Part shown: positions 18,452-26,819 of the stretch, in pieces | How positions within the stretch are numbered: position 1 is the stretch's first letter | How the letters are laid out: each line of letters opens with the position of its first letter | Assembly (NCBI GenBank): GCA_013817245.1 | Contig: JACDDA010000002.1 | Location: 156,252-220,251 of the forward strand | Source: Gammaproteobacteria bacterium | GTDB lineage: Bacteria; Pseudomonadota; Gammaproteobacteria; HTCC5015 | Reading direction: 5' to 3' | DNA length: 64,000 nt | Translations under genes and position numbers: made by a program | Notes under the pieces: model-generated | Seen by the model: the letters and a program-made list of their open reading frames with translations, nothing else | The model's database searches: none | Told to the model about the DNA's origin: nothing

Positions 18452-20761
18452 TTACTCGATCTCAGTGATATCAGCCGGTGCTTCTGCTAAATGTTCAGCG
18501 GGTTCACTAAAGCCACATTCTTCTTGTGGGCAGACGCGTTCAGTGCCGTTACGCTTGGTCGTCTTAATCGTCGTGATTGGCCAATGACAACTAGGACATG
18601 GATCGGCAATGGGTTTGTTCCAAGTAGCATACGTACAGCTTGGATAATCAGAACACGAAAAAAATGTTTTGCCGCGACGTGAACGACGCTCTAATAAATT
18701 ATGCTTTTTGCAAACAGGACACACCACACCGGTGTCGGCAGGTTTATTTAACGGTTCGATGTGTTTGCATTTTGGATAATTACTACAGCCAATAAATTTG
18801 CCATATTTACCGCTGCGAATTAATAAATCAGAGGTGCATTCAGGGCATTTACGATCGGGAATAATTTCTGGTTCGCTGCTGCTGTCGTCTAAGTTGCGCG
18901 TGTAATCGCATTCGGGATACGCCGTGCAGCCGATGAATTTGCCGCGCCTGCCGAGTTTGATTTCTAAGAAGCTATTACACTTCGGGCAATGTTCCTCAAT
19001 TTGTTCGGCGGTTACATCTTTGCGCGAAACATCCGTTTCGGTGCTATCCACTAATAGTTTGAACGGTGACCAAAAATCTCTTAAGACCGGCACCCACTCT
19101 TTTTCACCGCGTGCGATGGAGTCGAGTTCGTCTTCGAGCTGTGCGGTGAAATCATAATCGACGTATTGCGTGAAGTATTGAGTTAAAAATTTATTAACCA
19201 CTTCGCCTACATCAGTCGGTGTAAAACGTTTTTTGTCGAGTTCAACATATTCGCGTGCTTGCAAGGTTTGAATAATGCTCGCATACGTTGAAGGTCGGCC
19301 AATACCAAATTCTTCCAATGATTTTACCAAAGTCGCTTCGGTGTAACGCGGTGGCGGTTCGGTGAAATGTTGGTCGGCACGAATATCTAATAATGAAACT
19401 TTTTCACCTTCTTTTAAATCAGGTAATAATTTTTCATCCTCATCTTCATTATTGTTATCGTCTTTGCCTTCTTGATAGACATTCATAAAACCGGCGTGGC
19501 GAATAGTAGAACCACTGGCGCGAAAACTATTGCCCGGCGATGCTTCTAAATCAATGCCCACGGTATCTAAAGTAGCGTGCATCATTTGACAAGCCAGCGT
19601 ACGTTGCCAAATAAGATTGTAAAGTTTGAATTGATCAAGCGATAAAAAAGATTTTATTTCTTCAGGAACATGGCGAATCGATGTAGGACGTATCGCTTCA
19701 TGCGCTTCTTGTGCGTTTTTTGATTTGTTTTTAAACACGCGAATTTCGTCTGGCAAATTATCTTTGCCATAACGTTCGGTAATAAATGCGCGAATATCAT
19801 CTAAGGCTTCTTGCGCTAAGGTGACCGAGTCCGTACGCATGTAGCTGATTAAGCCAATCGATTCGCCATTAATTTCTACGCCTTCATACAACTGTTGCGC
19901 GACGCGCATCGTGCGCGAAGCAGTAAAGCCTAATTTACGCACGGCTTCTTGTTGCAGTGTTGATGTTGTAAATGGGGCAGAAGGATTACGTTTGCGTTGT
20001 TTTCGTTCGATTTGCGTAATCGTTAACGTGCCGTTAGCGAGTTTCAATAATTTATCGCGGACTTGATTAGCGGTTTTGTCATTGTTAACGGTAAATTGTT
20101 TAACTTTGTCATTTTCGAGCAAGTTGAGTTTGGCGCTGAAATTTTGTTTGGCTTTATTTAAATCCGCTTCGATGCTCCAATATTCTTGTGGATCAAAACG
20201 ACGAATTTCATTTTCACGTTCACAAATCAAACGTAAAGCAGGACTTTGAACGCGACCCGCCGATAAACCACGACGAATTTTTTTCCATAACAAGGGCGAT
20301 AAATTAAAGCCTACTAAATAATCTAACGCGCGCCGTGCTTGTTGCGCGTTAATTAAATCCATTGAAAGTGCGCGTGGATTCGCAATCGCGACATTAACGG
20401 CTTTTTTGGTGATTTCATGAAACACCACGCGAAACACTTCTTTGTCTTTAAGGAGTTTTTCCTTATCCAGTAATTCTTTTAGATGCCATGAGATCGCTTC
20501 ACCTTCGCGGTCAGGGTCAGTTGCCAGAAAAAGCGTATCGGCTTTTTTAATAGCTTTTTTAATGGCCGCAACATGTTTGTCATTTTTTTCAATGATTTGG
20601 TATTTCATGGAAAAATCATGCGCCACGTCAACCGCGCCTTCTTTCGGCACTAAATCGCGCACATGTCCGTAAGAGGCCAGGACTTCAAAGTCCTTGCCGA
20701 GGTATTTTTTGATGGTCCGCGACTTGGCCGGGGACTCTACGATCACAAGGTTTTTTGCCAT
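18452..20761 (-). CDS. topA: DNA topoisomerase I
   Basis: A 769-aa type IA topoisomerase that relaxes negative supercoils. The N-terminal TOPRIM domain (1-115) has LVIVESPAKS and the acidic TDPDREGE (81-88). The active-site Tyr307 lies in IGLISYMRTDS, and GIGRPSTYASII is the late core motif. Four zinc-ribbon modules fill the C-terminus: CPKC...CTAYPEC, CPEC...CSNYPKC, CPVC...CSDYPSC and a final CPSC...CPQEEC. The acidic linker DDNNNEDEDEK falls around residue 440. In many gammaproteobacteria smg lies between dprA and topA; it is absent here. Confidence 0.97.
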   Translation of the reverse strand: MAKNLVIVESPAKSRTIKKYLGKDFEVLASYGHVRDLVPKEGAVDVAHDFSMKYQIIEKNDKHVAAIKKAIKKADTLFLATDPDREGEAISWHLKELLDKEKLLKDKEVFRVVFHEITKKAVNVAIANPRALSMDLINAQQARRALDYLVGFNLSPLLWKKIRRGLSAGRVQSPALRLICERENEIRRFDPQEYWSIEADLNKAKQNFSAKLNLLENDKVKQFTVNNDKTANQVRDKLLKLANGTLTITQIERKQRKRNPSAPFTTSTLQQEAVRKLGFTASRTMRVAQQLYEGVEINGESIGLISYMRTDSVTLAQEALDDIRAFITERYGKDNLPDEIRVFKNKSKNAQEAHEAIRPTSIRHVPEEIKSFLSLDQFKLYNLIWQRTLACQMMHATLDTVGIDLEASPGNSFRASGSTIRHAGFMNVYQEGKDDNNNEDEDEKLLPDLKEGEKVSLLDIRADQHFTEPPPRYTEATLVKSLEEFGIGRPSTYASIIQTLQAREYVELDKKRFTPTDVGEVVNKFLTQYFTQYVDYDFTAQLEDELDSIARGEKEWVPVLRDFWSPFKLLVDSTETDVSRKDVTAEQIEEHCPKCNSFLEIKLGRRGKFIGCTAYPECDYTRNLDDSSSEPEIIPDRKCPECTSDLLIRSGKYGKFIGCSNYPKCKHIEPLNKPADTGVVCPVCKKHNLLERRSRRGKTFFSCSDYPSCTYATWNKPIADPCPSCHWPITTIKTTKRNGTERVCPQEECGFSEPAEHLAEAPADITEIE

Positions 20762-20850
20762 AACAATCTCTGACTATATAAGGAGGGCTTGCCGCCCCTT
20801 TTTTATTAATTGCACAAAAAGTAGGGTTTAGGCAAATCTAGTTGTGAAAT
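20762..20850. other. dprA-topA gap with plus-facing hairpin
   Basis: An 89-base gap between two minus-strand genes. On the plus strand it carries GGGC TTGCC GCCC (20785-20797) followed by C and six T, which reads as a small terminator facing against both genes. In the topA mRNA the same bases would form a leader hairpin. Its function is unclear. Confidence 0.4.
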
Positions 20851-21972
20851 TTAGGCTAAACGGCTGAAACGACCACCCGGCAAGGTTTCGACTAAACCTT
20901 GTAATTCGAGAATCAGAAGCACCGAAGATAGCTCTTGAGTGTTTAACGAGCTGCGCGCTAACAGGCTATCAAAGTCGATCGGATCAAAGCCTAAGTTATC
21001 TAAAACTTGTTGATGATCCGCTGGTAATGCGGAGGTGGAATGATTGTCTGTGGCTGGCTTGGTTGCCGGTTGCAGATAACTTTTTATATGCGGCGCGAGT
21101 TCTTCCAAAATCTGTTGGCTGGTTTCAATTAATTTAGCGCCTTGCCGAATTAAGTGATGACAACCTTTGGCGGTGGGATTGTGAATGGAACCTGGAATCG
21201 CAAAAACTTCGCGACCTTGTTCCATCGCATGATGCGCGGTGATCAGTGAACCGCTTTGAGCAGCGGCTTCTACCACTAAGGTGCCTAAACTCAAACCACT
21301 GATGATGCGATTACGTTGCGGGAAGTGATACGGTTTTGGTGCAGTACCTAATGGCATTTCGGTCACGAGTGCGCCGCGTTGAATGATGCGTGCCGCGAGT
21401 GCTTGATGTTGTTTGGGATAAATTAAATCAATGCCAGTAGCCATCACCGCAATCGTTGGCGCTGATGCAGCTAGCGCGCCTTCATGTGCCGCGCCGTCAA
21501 TGCCGGCAGCTAAACCACTGGTGATGATTAAACCGCGTTGACTGAGATCGCGTGCAAAGGCAGTGGCGGTTTCTAAACCGCCGCGTGAAGCATGGCGACT
21601 GCCGACCATGGCTAGCTGTGGTTCGTTTAATAAATTTGCATCGCCCTGCACGTAGAGTAAACACGGAGGCGTAGAAATGCTGCGCAGTCTTTCGGGATAA
21701 CGTACATCATCCCAACAGATTAAATGCTGTTGCGCGCCTTGTGCCCAAGCCAGCGTGGCATCTACCGCGGCGGAGTTGGGTTGTTTGATGGAATCAATGC
21801 AATCGTCGCTTAAGCGATAGTGTTGCAGGCGGGATCGAGGCGCTGCCAGAATAGCGTGGGCGCTACCCAATTCAGCTAATAAGGCTTGCACGGTCGCCGG
21901 ACCTAAGCCCGGCGCTAAGTGCAAAATGATCCAATCCGATAAGTTAGGATTGTTGGGCAAGTGGGCGTCCAT
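20851..21972 (-). CDS. dprA: DNA-processing protein DprA (Smf)
   Basis: A 373-aa protein that loads RecA onto incoming single-stranded DNA during natural transformation. There is an N-terminal SAM-like region (1-80), then the Rossmann-like DprA core with LAMVGSRHASRGGLE, ITSGLAAGIDGAAHEGAL, VMATGIDLIYPKQH, FPQRNRIISGLSLGTLVVEAA, SGSLITAHHAMEQGREVFAIPGSIHNPTAKGCHHLIRQGAKLIE. The C-terminal winged-helix DML1-type domain is at about 305-373. Full length and intact motifs suggest a functional gene. It follows the LysM lipoprotein gene by 21 bases on the same strand. Confidence 0.95.
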   Translation of the reverse strand: MDAHLPNNPNLSDWIILHLAPGLGPATVQALLAELGSAHAILAAPRSRLQHYRLSDDCIDSIKQPNSAAVDATLAWAQGAQQHLICWDDVRYPERLRSISTPPCLLYVQGDANLLNEPQLAMVGSRHASRGGLETATAFARDLSQRGLIITSGLAAGIDGAAHEGALAASAPTIAVMATGIDLIYPKQHQALAARIIQRGALVTEMPLGTAPKPYHFPQRNRIISGLSLGTLVVEAAAQSGSLITAHHAMEQGREVFAIPGSIHNPTAKGCHHLIRQGAKLIETSQQILEELAPHIKSYLQPATKPATDNHSTSALPADHQQVLDNLGFDPIDFDSLLARSSLNTQELSSVLLILELQGLVETLPGGRFSRLA

Positions 21973-21993
21973 GCCAGGATCGTTCGCGTTTAA

Positions 21994-23349
21994 TTACTTG
22001 AGTTTATCGCCACCCACGGGCGCAGGATTACGGACAAAATCATTCAAGCGTACCGGCCGTGATGATTGCATCACCAATGCGTAACTCACTCTTTCAAAGG
22101 CTTTAAATACCATCAACAAACCCGCGCGCGCATCGGGCATGCGAACTTTTTCGCCTACGTAATGGTCTTGCATGGATTTGCCTGCATGATCAATCGCTAA
22201 CACCGTACCCGGTTCCATGCCATCACGTACTCCAAGGTCAATGACGACAACTTGGTTTTGGCCGGTCTGTGTCAACGCATCCATCAACGCAATAATGTGG
22301 CCTTCAATAAAAGCTTTCGGCGCTTTAGGCACAAAGTTGTAAGACACTTGGCCTTCATCTGGCGGCAAGATGCGATCACCGTTCAAGGTTTCGCGCACAC
22401 TGCGAACCACTTCTAATGTGGCAGGATCACCGACCTTCTTTAAATCAGCTTCACTGACCAACACAGCTTCATAACCTAATACTTCACGACTATTCGCGCG
22501 TTTGAGTTTGCGACCCGGGCGATAAATCTTGAAGCGTGTTTGTTCATTTTTGACGTCAAGACCGCGCACATAAAGGGTGTGCCCCATGCCGTTGACTAAA
22601 TGCTCATCCAAACTGCTGACCACATACGGCGCTTTTTCCAGTTGTTTTTTAGTGACCACTAAAGTGTCGATTAAAAACGGTTGAATAGCCCCGATGGGAA
22701 TAGTGGGAATCGCGCTTTCTAAACTTTGCGCGTGCGCGCGAGGATTTAATTTAACGGTCTTGATACCTTGTGGTGCATCCGGTGTCATCGTGCGCGTGAC
22801 GATACCTTGTGGCACGTCGGCTTGCGGTACGGTAGTGCCATCACGCGCTAAGCGCAGTTGCGGTTGGCCATCGACATAGACCAGCTGAATAACATCGCCG
22901 GGATAAATTAAATGAGGGTTTTGGATGTTGTTATTGAAGTACCAAATTTCTGGCCAGCGCCACGCATCTTTTAAGAACATCGTCGCAATCGCCCACAATG
23001 TATCACCGCGTTTTACCGTGTAACGATCAGGCACGTTTTCGCGTAGCGCGATGCGGGAAGTCGTTGATGGTTGCGTAGCCGCTACGGGAGCCTTAGTAGC
23101 AGGCGGCGTATTTTCTGCGCTTGTTTCTAAAGCAGTGGCTTCTACGCCGGTATTGTCAGTGGGATCGGCAGTGGGAATAGCGTCCGTATTGGCGCCCGCA
23201 TTAAAGTCAGGTGCGCTGGTCTCGTTCGCAGTTTGTCCAAAATCAATTGGCGCTTGGTTATTTGTTTGTCGCACATGGCCGTCTGAACAGGCCGTGAGAA
23301 AACTTGCTACAATTAACGCCGAGAGGCCGGTTAATATACGCTCTACCAT
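21994..23349 (-). CDS. LysM-domain lipoprotein
   Basis: A 451-aa envelope protein. The start at 23349 gives a lipoprotein signal MVERILTGLSALIVASFLTAC with lipobox LTAC; GAGG lies about 9 bases upstream, and the frame open to 23475 adds no conserved sequence. After a T/A/P-rich linker (about 25-100) comes one LysM domain, YTVKRGDTLWAIATMFLKDAWRWPEIWYFNNNIQNPHLIYPGDVIQL. An approximately 270-residue C-terminal domain of unknown function follows. It corresponds to the LysM protein beside def and dprA in Pseudomonas (PA0020 type), thought to bind peptidoglycan. It is divergent from def. Confidence 0.9.
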   Translation of the reverse strand: MVERILTGLSALIVASFLTACSDGHVRQTNNQAPIDFGQTANETSAPDFNAGANTDAIPTADPTDNTGVEATALETSAENTPPATKAPVAATQPSTTSRIALRENVPDRYTVKRGDTLWAIATMFLKDAWRWPEIWYFNNNIQNPHLIYPGDVIQLVYVDGQPQLRLARDGTTVPQADVPQGIVTRTMTPDAPQGIKTVKLNPRAHAQSLESAIPTIPIGAIQPFLIDTLVVTKKQLEKAPYVVSSLDEHLVNGMGHTLYVRGLDVKNEQTRFKIYRPGRKLKRANSREVLGYEAVLVSEADLKKVGDPATLEVVRSVRETLNGDRILPPDEGQVSYNFVPKAPKAFIEGHIIALMDALTQTGQNQVVVIDLGVRDGMEPGTVLAIDHAGKSMQDHYVGEKVRMPDARAGLLMVFKAFERVSYALVMQSSRPVRLNDFVRNPAPVGGDKLK

Positions 23350-23526
23350 TATGTTCAACCTCGCCTTAAACCCACGTAAGAAAATGTAATTGGAGCGACA
23401 AGTGAGTTGCTCCCGGTGTGTCCGGCTTTGAGCGTATAGCGGCTCAATGGCAAGACATAATTCATGTAGGATCATAGTGTTACGAAAAGTATTTGTAAAA
23501 CCACACGAAATAATATTGTAAAACCG

Positions 23527-24069
23527 ATGGCGATACTAGAGATTTTGCATTTCCCGGATGAACGTTTGCGTAAAACCTGCGTTCCGGTGACCCAAATTGA
23601 CGCTGATTTACAGCGCGTCATCGACGATATGTTCGCAACCATGTATGCGGCGCCCGGCATTGGCTTGGCGGCTATTCAAGTGAATGTGCATAAACGCTTT
23701 ATGGTCATTGATGTTTCTGAAGATAAAAATACACCCTTGGTTTTCATTAATCCCGTCATTGTTAGTAAAGACGGCATGGAAGAAATGGATGAAGGCTGTT
23801 TATCGGTGCCCGGTTTTTATGAAAGCGTGCAGCGCGCCGAGCGCATTAAAGTTCAAGCTCAAAACCGTCACGGTGAAAATTTCGTAATCGATGCGGATGG
23901 TTTATTAGCCGTGTGTATTCAACATGAAATCGATCATCTCGATGGTAAATTATTTGTTGATTATATTTCGTCGCTCAAGCGCAATCGGATTCGCAAAAAG
24001 TTAGAAAAACAAAAACGTCAGGGTCAATTAGATCAACCCTCCGACACTAAAAATAGCAACGTCTTATAA
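23527..24069 (+). CDS. def: peptide deformylase
   Basis: A 180-aa metalloenzyme that removes the N-formyl group from nascent proteins. All three deformylase motifs are present: GIGLAAIQV (motif 1), EGCLSVPGF with the metal-ligand Cys (motif 2), and [12 protein letters not shown] with the two metal-binding His and catalytic Glu (motif 3). It begins a def-fmt-rsmB run on the plus strand, divergent from the LysM lipoprotein gene. Confidence 0.97.
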   Translation: MAILEILHFPDERLRKTCVPVTQIDADLQRVIDDMFATMYAAPGIGLAAIQVNVHKRFMVIDVSEDKNTPLVFINPVIVSKDGMEEMDEGCLSVPGFYESVQRAERIKVQAQNRHGENFVIDADGLLAVCIQHEIDHLDGKLFVDYISSLKRNRIRKKLEKQKRQGQLDQPSDTKNSNVL

Positions 24070-24077
24070 AGTCCCAC

Positions 24078-25037
24078 ATGCGCATCGTGTTTGCGGGCAC
24101 TCCCGCGTTTGCGGTACCCACTTTAGAAATTTTATTGCAGCTGCCGCGCGCCCAAGCAGAAGTGGTTGCGGTTTATACGCAACCTGATCGTCCTGCTGGT
24201 CGTGGTCGTCATGCACAAGCGAGTCCCGTTAAAAGCTGCGCGATCGCGCACGACATTCCTGTTTATCAACCACTGCATTTAAAAAGTCCTGAAGCGCAGC
24301 ATGAGTTAGCGGCTTTGCAAGCAGATTTAATGATTGTGGTTGCGTATGGTTTGCTGTTGCCGCCCGCCGTCTTAGCGATGCCGCGTTTAGGTTGTATGAA
24401 TTTGCATGCATCATTGTTACCGCGTTGGCGCGGTGCTGCGCCCATTCAATACGCGATTTTGCAGGGCGACACACGCACGGGTATTACGCTGATGCAAATG
24501 GATAAAGGTTTAGATACCGGCGCAATGTTAGCAACAACAATCATAAACATTGGTGCACACGAACTCGCGAGTGAATTGCATGATCGTTTAGCCGTCAGCG
24601 CTGCACATTTATTGCACGAACAATTTAACGCACTCGTGAAGGGTCAATTGTCTGCACAAACACAAGACGACACTCACGCAAGTTACGCGCACAAAATTCA
24701 AAAAAACGATGCGTGGTTAGATTGGCAACAATCCGCCAACACCTTGGCGAATAAAGTACGCGCCTTTAATGCGTGGCCTGTTGCACAAACTTTGTGGGCG
24801 CACAAAGATAAAGATGAAACTTTGCGCATTTGGCAAGCGCAGGCTATTGCGGGCGATTATTCTGCGTATGTTAAAGGCAGCGTAATTAAAACGGATCAAC
24901 AAGGTATTTGGGTTGCAACCGCCGATGGCGCACTAGTCATTACGCAATTGCAACGCGCAGGCGGCAAACCGTTATTGGCGCAAGATTTTGTAAATGCTTT
25001 TCCACTCAACAACACCGTGTTTCATTCTGCTATTTAA
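24078..25037 (+). CDS. fmt: methionyl-tRNA formyltransferase
   Basis: A 319-aa enzyme that formylates Met-tRNAfMet using 10-formyl-THF. The N-terminal formyl-transferase domain has RIVFAGTPAFAVPTLE, YTQPDRPAGRGR, the catalytic NLHASLLPRWRGAAPIQYAIL and GDTRTGITLMQMDKGLDTGAML. The C-terminal OB-like domain begins near 205 with KIQKNDAWLDWQ and FNAWPVAQT. It begins 8 bases after def, the enzyme that removes the formyl group it adds. Confidence 0.97.
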   Translation: MRIVFAGTPAFAVPTLEILLQLPRAQAEVVAVYTQPDRPAGRGRHAQASPVKSCAIAHDIPVYQPLHLKSPEAQHELAALQADLMIVVAYGLLLPPAVLAMPRLGCMNLHASLLPRWRGAAPIQYAILQGDTRTGITLMQMDKGLDTGAMLATTIINIGAHELASELHDRLAVSAAHLLHEQFNALVKGQLSAQTQDDTHASYAHKIQKNDAWLDWQQSANTLANKVRAFNAWPVAQTLWAHKDKDETLRIWQAQAIAGDYSAYVKGSVIKTDQQGIWVATADGALVITQLQRAGGKPLLAQDFVNAFPLNNTVFHSAI

Positions 25038-25038
25038 T

Positions 25039-26406
25039 ATGTCGCAAATTCCTCCCGATAAATCAGCTAAAGCTACTAAAACCGGCAAAACGCAAGCGCG
25101 TTTATTGGCGTTGCAAGTGTTGCAACAAGTGTTGGCCGATGGCGCTTCATTAACCGATGTTTTGCAGCGGCTACAAAGTAAAACCGATGGCGTTAATTTG
25201 GCGATGGTGCAAGCGTGGTGTTTTGGCGTGTTGCGCGATTATTGGCGTTTAGATTTAGTGTTAGAAAAATTACTCACCAAACCTTTGCGCGAACGTGATG
25301 ACGATGTGTATTTATTGTTGTTGCTAGGTTTGCATCAATTACGCGCGGCGCGTGCTGCCGAGCATGTGATTGTGAATGAAACCGTCGCCGTAACAGAGAG
25401 CTTAAAAAAACCCTGGGCAAAAGGTTTGGTTAATGCAGTGTTACGTAATTACTTGCGACAGCACGAAAGTTTACACGCAGAATTGTTGAGCAATCCTTTG
25501 TATCAAAGCGCATGGCCTGCATGGTTAGTGGAGCGCGTACAACAAGATTGGCCAACACAGGCGCAAACGGTGTTTGATGTTTGGCGCATTCAAGCGCCCA
25601 TGACCTTGCGCGTAAATACGCGTTTGCTCAGCGTTGCGGATTATCAAATGCAATTAGCGCAAGCAAACATTAGCGCACAGCAACATCCGCATGTTGCAAG
25701 CGCATTAGTGCTTGCGCAGCCGATTGATGTAGAACAGTTGCCCGGTTTTCAACAAGGTTTTGTTTCGGTGCAAGACGCAGCGGCGCAACATGCGGCGGTG
25801 TTATTAAATCCGCAAGCCGGTGATCGCGTGTTAGATGCTTGCGCAGCACCGGGTGGTAAAACTTTGCATTTGTTAGATCAACAAGCTGAGCTAGCAGAAT
25901 TGTGGGCGTTAGATATTGATGCGCAGCGCTTGCAACGCGTCCAAACTAATTTAGCGCGTTATGGCGAACATGCTGCCAAAATTCATTTGCGCGCCGCAGA
26001 CGTCAATCAAATTAGCAGTTGGTGGGATGGACAATTATTTGATCGAATTTTATTAGACGTACCGTGTTCCGGCACCGGCGTGATTCGCCGTCATCCCGAC
26101 ATCGCGCACTTACGTCGCGCTAGCGACATTCAAGATTTACAACTGCGCCAACAAACTTTGTTGCGCGCCTTGTGGCCGTTATTAAAAGTGGGCGGAAGTT
26201 TGTTATATGTGACCTGTTCGATTCTTAAAGCCGAAAACGAAAATCAAATCGCCGATTTTTTACAACAAGAAAGCAGCGCAAGTTTAATTCCGTTTGAATT
26301 AAGCAATGGCTTAGCGCGCCCACAAGGATGGCAGCTATTACCGAGTCAAGGTGACGCAGGTGAAATGGATGGTTTTTATTATGCGTTGTTGTGCAAGAAA
26401 AATTAA
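25039..26406 (+). CDS. rsmB: 16S rRNA m5C967 methyltransferase RsmB
   Basis: A 455-aa SAM-dependent methyltransferase (RsmB/Sun/Fmu). An N-terminal NusB-like RNA-binding domain (about 15-150) precedes the Rossmann methylase domain. There the SAM-binding VLDACAAPGGKTLHLL, the first cysteine in LDVPCSGTGVIRRHPDI and the catalytic cysteine in LYVTCSILKAENENQI are visible. The start at 25039 directly follows the fmt stop (one base between); an open frame to 24994 overlaps fmt and is not conserved. In relatives trkA follows; here the block ends and an accessory region begins. Confidence 0.95.
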   Translation: MSQIPPDKSAKATKTGKTQARLLALQVLQQVLADGASLTDVLQRLQSKTDGVNLAMVQAWCFGVLRDYWRLDLVLEKLLTKPLRERDDDVYLLLLLGLHQLRAARAAEHVIVNETVAVTESLKKPWAKGLVNAVLRNYLRQHESLHAELLSNPLYQSAWPAWLVERVQQDWPTQAQTVFDVWRIQAPMTLRVNTRLLSVADYQMQLAQANISAQQHPHVASALVLAQPIDVEQLPGFQQGFVSVQDAAAQHAAVLLNPQAGDRVLDACAAPGGKTLHLLDQQAELAELWALDIDAQRLQRVQTNLARYGEHAAKIHLRAADVNQISSWWDGQLFDRILLDVPCSGTGVIRRHPDIAHLRRASDIQDLQLRQQTLLRALWPLLKVGGSLLYVTCSILKAENENQIADFLQQESSASLIPFELSNGLARPQGWQLLPSQGDAGEMDGFYYALLCKKN

Positions 26407-26670
26407 AAGATCTCTATCTATAATATTTAGTATGGGACGTTATTGAATAACGTTAGAAATGCGGCAGGCTTGGCTTATGACGATACATGCAGAAAACAGG
26501 AAAATTAAAGGGTTTTATCTTTTGATTTGGGTTACTCGCATCCATGAAGAAAATTTTTGAGGCAGTTTACTCGTGCCATTTGTAACCTCGTTGAAATATA
26601 TAGCTGCTTAAAAACAACAACTACTGCATTTATTCGCTTTTTAACCAAGCACTGGTTAATATCCCGCGTC
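26407..26670. other. AT-rich intergenic DNA with two inverted repeats
   Basis: No gene found. Two clean inverted repeats stand out: ACGTTATT/AATAACGT around one base (26437-26453), and TTAACCA/TGGTTAA with loop AGCAC (26641-26659). The latter is 11 bases before the heptamer tract. No T-run follows the second hairpin, so it is not an obvious terminator and may be an operator. Confidence 0.5.
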
Positions 26671-26774
26671 ATTACTCATTACTCATTACTCATTACTCAT
26701 TACTCATTACTCATTACTCATTACTCATTACTCATTACTCATTACTCATTACTCATTACTCATTACTCATTACT
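26671..26774 (+). repeat. 7-bp tandem repeat (ATTACTC) x ~15
   Basis: A perfect head-to-tail array of the heptamer ATTACTC, about 14.9 units over 104 bases with no visible interruption. It ends 45 bases before the ATG of the HAF-repeat autotransporter gene. The unit length is not a multiple of 3 and the tract lies outside the coding sequence, so slippage would change spacing rather than protein sequence. A frame running through it would encode a meaningless ITHYSLL repeat. Confidence 0.95.
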
Positions 26775-26819
26775 GGTAATTTTTACATTGCCACAAAACA
26801 CTATAAAACAGGACAGATC

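Noticed and set aside
26671-26774. Possible CRISPR-like array
   Set aside because: The 7-bp units are directly contiguous, with no spacers and no cas genes nearby.
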